Of a DNA stretch of 64,000 nt, positions 58,098 to 64,000 are shown piece after piece. This DNA comes from Siphonodentalium dalli. Lineage: Eukaryota; Mollusca; Scaphopoda; Gadilida; Siphonodentaliidae. Position numbers and translations under genes: made by a program. The DNA lies in the NCBI GenBank assembly GCA_032622095.1, contig CP136065.1, positions 208,420,151 to 208,484,150 of the forward strand, given 5' to 3'. Numbering within the stretch: position 1 is the first letter of the stretch; every line of letters begins with the position of its first letter. The notes beneath the pieces were generated by a model. It saw only the letters and a program-made list of their open reading frames with translations, was not told the DNA's origin and did no database searches.

Positions 58098-59888
58098 GCG
58101 GTTGCTCGCATGTAGTTGATGGGTCAGTATAAATATATTACTTATCTACGTTATGGGGCCCAAACATCGCGATATAGCGACCATAGAGGGAATTTCGAAT
58201 AAACACCGATGATAGTTTCTAACTCAACATGTCTATTCGGGTTAATTTTTATGATTTATAAGATAACATGAGGCGTTTTAAAGAAATGATTGTTCCGAGG
58301 GACAAATATATACGCACTGAACAATCTGCAGATATAAAATACGCAACAGTATGGTATATATAGAAGACAATACGAACTGACCACACAGACGAGCGGACAG
58401 ACGGAAGACGAGACGCGCGGACCTGACGGCGTACATTGTGATATATATATATACTTTGAGATACACAGACAGACAGACGATCACGTATATCCCGACGAAA
58501 GTGAACGTGTTGGGGGGAGTTTACCTGTACATAATAAATATGGGGATAATAAGTAAAGCGTAAAAGTATATAATATTACCATGTGTCGAATCGTAAGATG
58601 ATCACCCAGAATGAGTAAACTACCATGTGTTATGAATAAAAGCCGGCGCATTCACGTTGGCAAGTCATGCTTGTTTAAGTTGTTCAACAGAAATGCGGTC
58701 AATGATTAGGGTCATAGTCAGCTCTCCAGTTCAGCGAACGAACGGCGACAAGTCACCGCCGTCAACTCACCTCGTGTGAGCGGTTCGTGATTGTCCGGGT
58801 TATACGTACAATGGGTCGAACACAAAATACTTTTTGCGGTCCGTGTATCAGGTAATGGGGTCACTGGTACACATGAGGTCCTCACGTGGACACGCCGAAT
58901 TTAGAAAACCTGAGAGGTGCATGGGAGCATAGTGGGTTAGTTAAAAGTCTATAGATATAGACTGGAATTACGGTTCGCCGGTGTATTCGCGCAGCAAGTA
59001 ATGGAATATTTCTGAATACAGGTATGGGTCGACGCAACGGCGAAGTCCGTAGGATTTATATGATTGAATGCACATCATAATGGAAAATTACATGTAAGAG
59101 TGGTCCACATTGGATATTATATTGTTGCATGGGACAACAGGCATCAGCACAAGTAATGACCTCAGTCGATATTGAGTATAGGACCAAAATACAAAATGGA
59201 AATAAATTTAGAGAATAACATCCATTGGTGATATGTTATCGTATAGGGTGGTGTTTGTATATTATAGCCATATGTAGGTCGACATAAATTACTTGAAGAT
59301 ATATATTGTCGCATAAGGGCGATTAGCATTCCTATCTTATCATGAGGGCGATGGGCAGTTAATACAAGGTATAATTTGGGAGGGGATAAATCCATAATAC
59401 AAACTTTACCATGTTAGGGAAGTATATATAACAATTGCTATAATAGCTATAGGTGGTGGGAGTTGATTCGCTTCTAGCTGGGTATGATACTGGGACAGGA
59501 CAATTTTATAACTTAGACATATTACACAGGCAGGCCAAGATGAATAAATCACCGGATTCTCGAAAATATCTTCAGTAGTCAAGAATCCAGTAGTTTAATC
59601 ACATTGACCTGTTAATTAAGCTATGTATACATTGATCCAAATATAAGGCTTATCTGGAACTTATATGCCATAGTAGACTATATACAGAAAGGCACACGGG
59701 TGTGTGACTCAGACGGGGACACAGTTAGCAAGCGCCCAACGATTCCTCCAAAGCATCGATGTGCCTGGCAGTGGTGAGTTTTTCGACAGAACATCCTAAT
59801 GATCTTCTGACATAAATGTTACCATCGAAGGTCCAACACTCCGCTATTTTCGAGTCCTTTTTAGCATGCGCGCACGTTTGAATATTCA

Positions 59889-60857
59889 GTGGCTGTCAAG
59901 AGGAAGGAGCCACATGTTTCCGAATCGCCAATTTCCCCTTCGGGGTTCACTAGCCCAATTCCATCTGAAGATGAGGCTGATCGTGATTCAAATGAATTCT
60001 TCGGACCAAATGCATATTTTGAGTGTGGCCTAATCAAAGCTCTAACCAGCACCAGGGTAATAGAAGCTCTGGCAAAAGTGATGCAAACATTAGTCCAGTC
60101 AGTAGCTTCATCAATCGCTAAGAATGAAATCGCCAAAGTATGTAAGGACGACATAGTAACAATGGATACTCTCAACAAAGAACTATCTAAACGCGATGCC
60201 AAAATAAACGCACTTGAATCAAAACTTAAAACTGAAGTTGAAACGCGCGAGCAAATTGAATACGAGCTTCGCGCGGAAATAGACGACCTTCAACAATATG
60301 GAAGGCGCACAAATCTCCGTCTCTCTGGTATTACCGAAACCCCAGGTGAATCAACCGACAAAATAGTACAAGATGTTGTAACTAAACTGGGCATTCCGAT
60401 AATAGAAAAACACATAGGACGCAGCCACCGTGTAGGACCACCCGTGAAACAAGGAGCTTCAACCAGTGCTCCACCTCCTCGCCAAATTATATTCCGGCTT
60501 CCTTCCCACCGCTGGAGAAAATCAGTCTACGACATGAGACGTGCACTGAAGGATATCAATTCATCTGAATATCCTGGCAAGCTTTTCATAAACGTGGACC
60601 CCACCGTTACCCGTGCCAGAATATTCAAACGTGCGCGCATGCTAAAAAAGGACTCGAAAATAGCGGAGTGTTGGACCTTCGATGGTAACATTTATGTCAG
60701 AAGATCATTAGGATGTTCGGTCGAAAAACTCACCACTGCCAGGCACATCGATGCTTTGGAGGAATCGTTGGGCGCTTACGAACTGTGTCCCCGTCTGAGT
60801 CACACACCCGTGTGCCTTTCTGTATATAGTCTACTATGGCATATAAGTTCCAGATAA
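59889..60857 (+). CDS. LINE ORF1 nucleic-acid-binding protein, 5'-truncated (322 codons)
   Basis: Counting from the first codon after the palindrome joint: 1-40 is Pro/Ser/acidic, and ~95-137 (LNKELSKRDAKINALESKLK ...) is a heptad-rich coiled coil. 138-215 starts QYGRRTNLRLSGI, as in L1-type ORF1 RRM domains. 215-283 is a basic C-terminal domain (RRALKDINS, ARIFKRARMLKK, GNIYVRRS). Such proteins form trimers that bind the element's RNA. There is no ATG before codon 65, and the frame begins exactly where the palindrome joint lies, so the true start is lost. The minus-strand frame 60202-59861 is a shadow. Confidence 0.8.
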   Translation: MAVKRKEPHVSESPISPSGFTSPIPSEDEADRDSNEFFGPNAYFECGLIKALTSTRVIEALAKVMQTLVQSVASSIAKNEIAKVCKDDIVTMDTLNKELSKRDAKINALESKLKTEVETREQIEYELRAEIDDLQQYGRRTNLRLSGITETPGESTDKIVQDVVTKLGIPIIEKHIGRSHRVGPPVKQGASTSAPPPRQIIFRLPSHRWRKSVYDMRRALKDINSSEYPGKLFINVDPTVTRARIFKRARMLKKDSKIAECWTFDGNIYVRRSLGCSVEKLTTARHIDALEESLGAYELCPRLSHTPVCLSVYSLLWHISSR

Positions 60858-62416
60858 GCCTTATATTTGGATCAATGTATACATAGCTTAATTAACAGGT
60901 CAATGTGATTAAACTACTGGATTCTTGACTACTGAAGATATTTTCGAGAATCCGGTGATTTATTCATCTTGGCCTGCCTGTGTAATATGTCTAAGTTATA
61001 AAATTGTCCTGTCCCAGTATCATACCCAGCTAGAAGCGAATCAACTCCCACCACCTATAGCTATTATAGCAATTGTTGTATACAATATATACTTCCCTAA
61101 CATGGTAAAGTTTGTATTATGGATTTATCCCCTCCCAAATTATACCTTGTATTAACTGCCCATCGCCCTCATGATAAGATAGGAATGCTAATCGCCCTTA
61201 TGCGACAATATATATCTTCAAGTAATTTATGTCGACCTACATATGGCTATAATATACAAACACCACCCTATACGATAACATATCACCAATGGATGTTATT
61301 CTCTAAATTTATTTCCATTTTGTATTTTGGTCCTATACTCAATATCGACTGAGGTCATTACTTGTGCTGATGCCTGTTGTCCCATGCAACAATATAATAT
61401 CCAATGTGGACCACTCTTACATGTAATTTTCCATTATGATGTGCATTCAATCATATAAATCCTACGGACTTCGCCGTTGCGTCGACCCATACCTGTATTC
61501 AGAAATATTCCATTACTTGCTGCGCGAATACACCGGCGAACCGTAATTCCAGTCTATATCTATAGACTTTTAACTAACCCACTATGCTCCCATGCACCTC
61601 TCAGGTTTTCTAAATTCGGCGTGTCCACGTGAGGACCTCATGTGTACCAGTGACCCCATTACCTGATACACGGACCGCAAAAAGTATTTTGTGTTCGACC
61701 CATTGTACGTATAACCCGGACAATCACGAACCGCTCACACGAGGTGAGTTGACGGCGGTGACTTGTCGCCGTTCGTTCGCTGAACTGGAGAGCTGACTAT
61801 GACCCTAATCATTGACCGCATTTCTGTTGAACAACTTAAACAAGCATGACTTGCCAACGTGAATGCGCCGGCTTTTATTCATAACACATGGTAGTTTACT
61901 CATTCTGGGTGATCATCTTACGATTCGACACATGGTAATATTATATACTTTTACGCTTTACTTATTATCCCCATATTTATTATGTACAGGTAAACTCCCC
62001 CCAACACGTTCACTTTCGTCGGGATATACGTGATCGTCTGTCTGTCTGTGTATCTCAAAGTATATATATATATCACAATGTACGCCGTCAGGTCCGCGCG
62101 TCTCGTCTTCCGTCTGTCCGCTCGTCTGTGTGGTCAGTTCGTATTGTCTTCTATATATACCATACTGTTGCGTATTTTATATCTGCAGATTGTTCAGTGC
62201 GTATATATTTGTCCCTCGGAACAATCATTTCTTTAAAACGCCTCATGTTATCTTATAAATCATAAAAATTAACCCGAATAGACATGTTGAGTTAGAAACT
62301 ATCATCGGTGTTTATTCGAAATTCCCTCTATGGTCGCTATATCGCGATGTTTGGGCCCCATAACGTAGATAAGTAATATATTTATACTGACCCATCAACT
62401 ACATGCGAGCAACCGC
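60858..62416 (+). other. inter-ORF region of the LINE
   Basis: About 1.6 kb without a credible frame separate ORF1 from the small ORF. That is long for a two-ORF LINE. The sequence is repeated at 58098-59648. Two frames here (61119-61352, 62030-62236) are identical in both copies but show no features. It may contain an internal promoter or leader for ORF2; nothing specific seen. Confidence 0.5.
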
Positions 62417-62668
62417 ATGGAATTAATTATTCCCCCTATCCCGGGATCACTAATAGAGTTATACTCCTTTCGTCTCTTCCTTCTCTTATCTTCTGTTATC
62501 TTTCTAATCTCTCCCTCAACTGCACATGACCAAGATAAACCGTGTATCTCACGCCAATATCTCAAACATCTTGATTCAACATTTGTTCAGTGTGTAAATC
62601 ATATCTGCCAACCACCGAGCTATTTACATGTCTTGAAATTCCTACAGTATATATGGGACAATGGTTGA
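62417..62668 (+). CDS. small ORF upstream of ORF2, right copy (83 aa)
   Basis: Counterpart of 57846-58097 with the same signal-peptide-like N terminus, four Cys and ATGGTTGA overlap with ORF2 (ORF2 is in the +1 frame relative to it). See the left copy for interpretation. Confidence 0.4.
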   Translation: MELIIPPIPGSLIELYSFRLFLLLSSVIFLISPSTAHDQDKPCISRQYLKHLDSTFVQCVNHICQPPSYLHVLKFLQYIWDNG

Positions 62669-63689
62669 TATAACACAATATCGTGCCCGGATTGGCAGCT
62701 TTCTCTCGAGAGCGTCTCGACCACCTAGGGGAAAACGCTTTGACCTGAATATGTCTGAAACTATCATCATTTATCTTTTCCTACGTTCAAGAAAATTGCC
62801 TGAGATTCAAATTGTAAGTTTGTTACTGTTGATATCATGTACTTGTCCACATTTAACACAAACAGTTTTGAATTTCATCCGTGAAAACAGGGCCCCATGG
62901 CAAGATAATACAGATCGACATGTTATAATACACACACACAAGGCAAAATTATTATGTTACTTAACTGCAACTTCCATTATATTTTTGTTACTAATGTTAA
63001 GCGGCGATATCGAACTGAACCCAGGTCCTGCCAACAATGGTACGATGCGAAGACACTGTTCCATGTTACTACTGAACACCCAGAGCATCAGAAATAAAAT
63101 GACAATACTAAATGCTGAGTCTGCTAATTTCGATATTTGTTTTTTCACTGAAACATGGCTTAATAATTCAGTGGATAATTCCGAAGTTTTACTTCACGGT
63201 TTTCATGATCCAATACGAAATGACAGGAATACACAAACATCAGGTGGTGGTGTGAGTGTTTATATTCGCGACTGTATACCTTATAAATTCCGTAATGATC
63301 TTATAGTTCCAGGCCTTGAGTCCGTATGGGTTGAAATCAAGGTATGTCGTAAAAATATTATACTTGGTTGCTTATACAGACCCCCACAATCACCAGTTTC
63401 GCACTGGGATACTATTGAACTCAACATTAAAAACGCAATCGATGACGTAAATTTGGTAATCGTAGCTGGCGTCTTCAATGAAAATTATGTCAAAGATACC
63501 AATGGTAAGATTAATGGTATATGTACGCACTGCGGTATCAAACAACTAGTGAATTCGCCTACTCACTTTACGGAAACATCTACGTCGACCCTTGATCTGT
63601 TCTTCACAAACTGTGATGATTATGTATGTAACGCAGATGTAATGAGTCCATTTTTTGATGATCGTATTCGATACCATGCCCCGTATTAA
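62661..63689 (+). pseudogene. LINE ORF2, 3'-truncated copy (endonuclease part only)
   Basis: Begins as in the left copy with MVDITQYRAR, keeps the 2A motif GDIELNPGP and most of the endonuclease, and ends within it after RYHAP. Differences from the left copy include GLESVW for GLVSVW, KNIILG for KSIILG, NLVIV for NFVIV and, importantly, VAGVFNEN for VAGDFNEN, which removes the catalytic Asp of the GDFN motif. RYH in place of SDH is shared with the left copy. Confidence 0.85.
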
Positions 63690-63999
63690 CCATACTCTGA
63701 AAGAAAACGCTTCCGTGACGATCACACGATAAAGTCGTGCTGCAAGTAAGACGATAATTGTGTTGTAGAAATGATACGGAAGACCGATTGTCAAAAAATT
63801 CAACATCAAAATACACAGGGCAAGACTTATCGATCCAAACTGTGGAGTGTGTTTTCGTTGTGTATTTTTCGCATATACCCATGGTTATATATAAACGGGC
63901 TACGAGCATCTGACTGAAGTTGTTTTTATATTTATAGATTGTGCCAATAAACATATATATCAGAAATGAGATGATCAATATTATTGTATTATTATTATA
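63690..63999 (-). pseudogene. possible rhodopsin-type receptor fragment cut by the LINE
   Basis: Read inward from the window edge on the minus strand, one frame gives IILIISFLIYMFIGTIYKYK, like a fifth transmembrane helix. After a frame change, QFGSISLALCILMLNFLTIG, LPYHFYN and then FSFRVWLI follow, like helix 6 (F..xLPYH) and the start of helix 7. The match stops where LINE sequence begins (63683/63684). Two frames and a stop are needed, so this would be a broken gene. Weak evidence: hydrophobic AT-rich frames can imitate this. Confidence 0.3.
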
Positions 64000-64000
64000 A

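Larger units (their letters stand above)
53990..59887 (-). mobile_element. CR1-type LINE, left copy (5'-truncated in ORF1)
   Basis: On the minus strand: the last ~75 codons of ORF1 (59887-59650), a ~1.8-kb inter-ORF region, the small upstream ORF (58097-57846), an uninterrupted ORF2 (57853-54320) and a 3' region. It starts abruptly at 59887, where it meets the right copy head to head. The 3' end is not fixed. The 11-bp ACCTTAAGTGA occurs at 53990-54000 and at 54309-54319 and may mark tail repeats or a target duplication. A GA-rich tract (54107-54172) lies in the 3' region. Confidence 0.8.
56831..63683. repeat. large palindrome: 3-kb inverted arms around a 731-bp spacer
   Basis: The left arm (about 56831-59887) and right arm (about 60619-63683) are reverse complements. 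Both arms end inward at GAATATTC (59880-59887 and 60619-60626). The spacer 59888-60618 is the unique part of ORF1. The inter-ORF part of the arms is virtually identical. The ORF2 part has about 9 substitutions per kb. One 7-bp indel lies near 59432 / 61075 (GTATACAATATATAC against ATATATAC). Confidence 0.9.
59888..63683 (+). mobile_element. CR1-type LINE, right copy (truncated at both ends)
   Basis: Carries ORF1 (5' end lost at 59888), the ~1.8-kb inter-ORF region, the small ORF and the first ~340 codons of ORF2. LINE sequence stops after GATACCATGCCCCGT at 63683, while the left copy continues. 3' truncation is unusual for a LINE insertion and implies a later deletion, a rearrangement or the palindrome-forming event. 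Confidence 0.8.

Noticed and set aside
59861-60202. 113-codon minus-strand frame opposite ORF1
   Set aside because: Shadow of the LINE ORF1 coding strand.
56831-63683. Twin-priming 5' inversion as the explanation for the opposed LINE parts
   Set aside because: Twin priming inverts a 5' part without duplicating it; here ~3 kb is present twice.

Overview
The window is repeat-dense, AT-rich, intron-bearing animal DNA. It has no operons, ribosome binding sites or CRISPR. A CR1-type LINE carrying a 2A ribosome-skipping motif, a C-type-lectin exon pair, a PHD-OTU gene fragment, many short inverted-repeat elements and tandem arrays together suggest a marine lophotrochozoan, most likely a mollusc. 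The species is an inference; no host housekeeping gene is present to settle it.

Layout. 1-5035: a degenerate ~120-bp tandem repeat and otherwise unannotated DNA. 5036-11024: a ~6-kb fold-back element with ~1.85-kb terminal inverted repeats (TIRs) and a minisatellite core that reverses direction at a hairpin. 11025-18977: small non-autonomous elements, tRNA-like inverted segments and tandem duplications. 18978-19680 (-): broken C-terminal part of an integrase-like element protein with a Cys-rich tail. 20737-20994 and 46769-47016 (+): two phase-compatible exons of one C-type-lectin-domain gene, implying a ~25.8-kb intron. That intron holds a 751-bp hAT-like element with a perfect 8-bp target duplication, a 23-bp minisatellite, a long hairpin, the giant element described next, and a decayed Gag gene.

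27414-39138 is the most unusual object: an 11.7-kb element bounded by inverted repeats and flanked by a perfect 10-bp direct repeat. Each end is an array of a ~180-bp GC-rich satellite, in opposite orientations. Its interior carries, on the minus strand, three exons whose splice phases agree. They encode a PHD finger followed by an OTU cysteine-protease domain. One frameshift lies in the PHD exon, and the gene stops where the left array begins. This looks like a gene-capturing, Mutator-like or fold-back transposon; no transposase was seen.

44.8-53.1 kb: hairpin elements, a possible single-pass membrane exon, a 527-bp tandem duplication, and a ~1.2-kb duplication in which one copy preserves the empty site of an insertion in the other.

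54.0-63.7 kb: two LINE copies head to head, forming a 3-kb-arm palindrome around a 731-bp spacer. The left copy (-) has an uninterrupted ORF2 (endonuclease, reverse transcriptase, zinc knuckle; 2A motif near the N terminus). The right copy (+) has ORF1 and a truncated ORF2. A small secretory-looking ORF overlaps the ORF2 start by 8 nt in both copies. Beyond the right copy, minus-strand sequence at the window edge weakly resembles a broken rhodopsin-type receptor.

All motif and domain calls are by eye; no alignment or database search was run.
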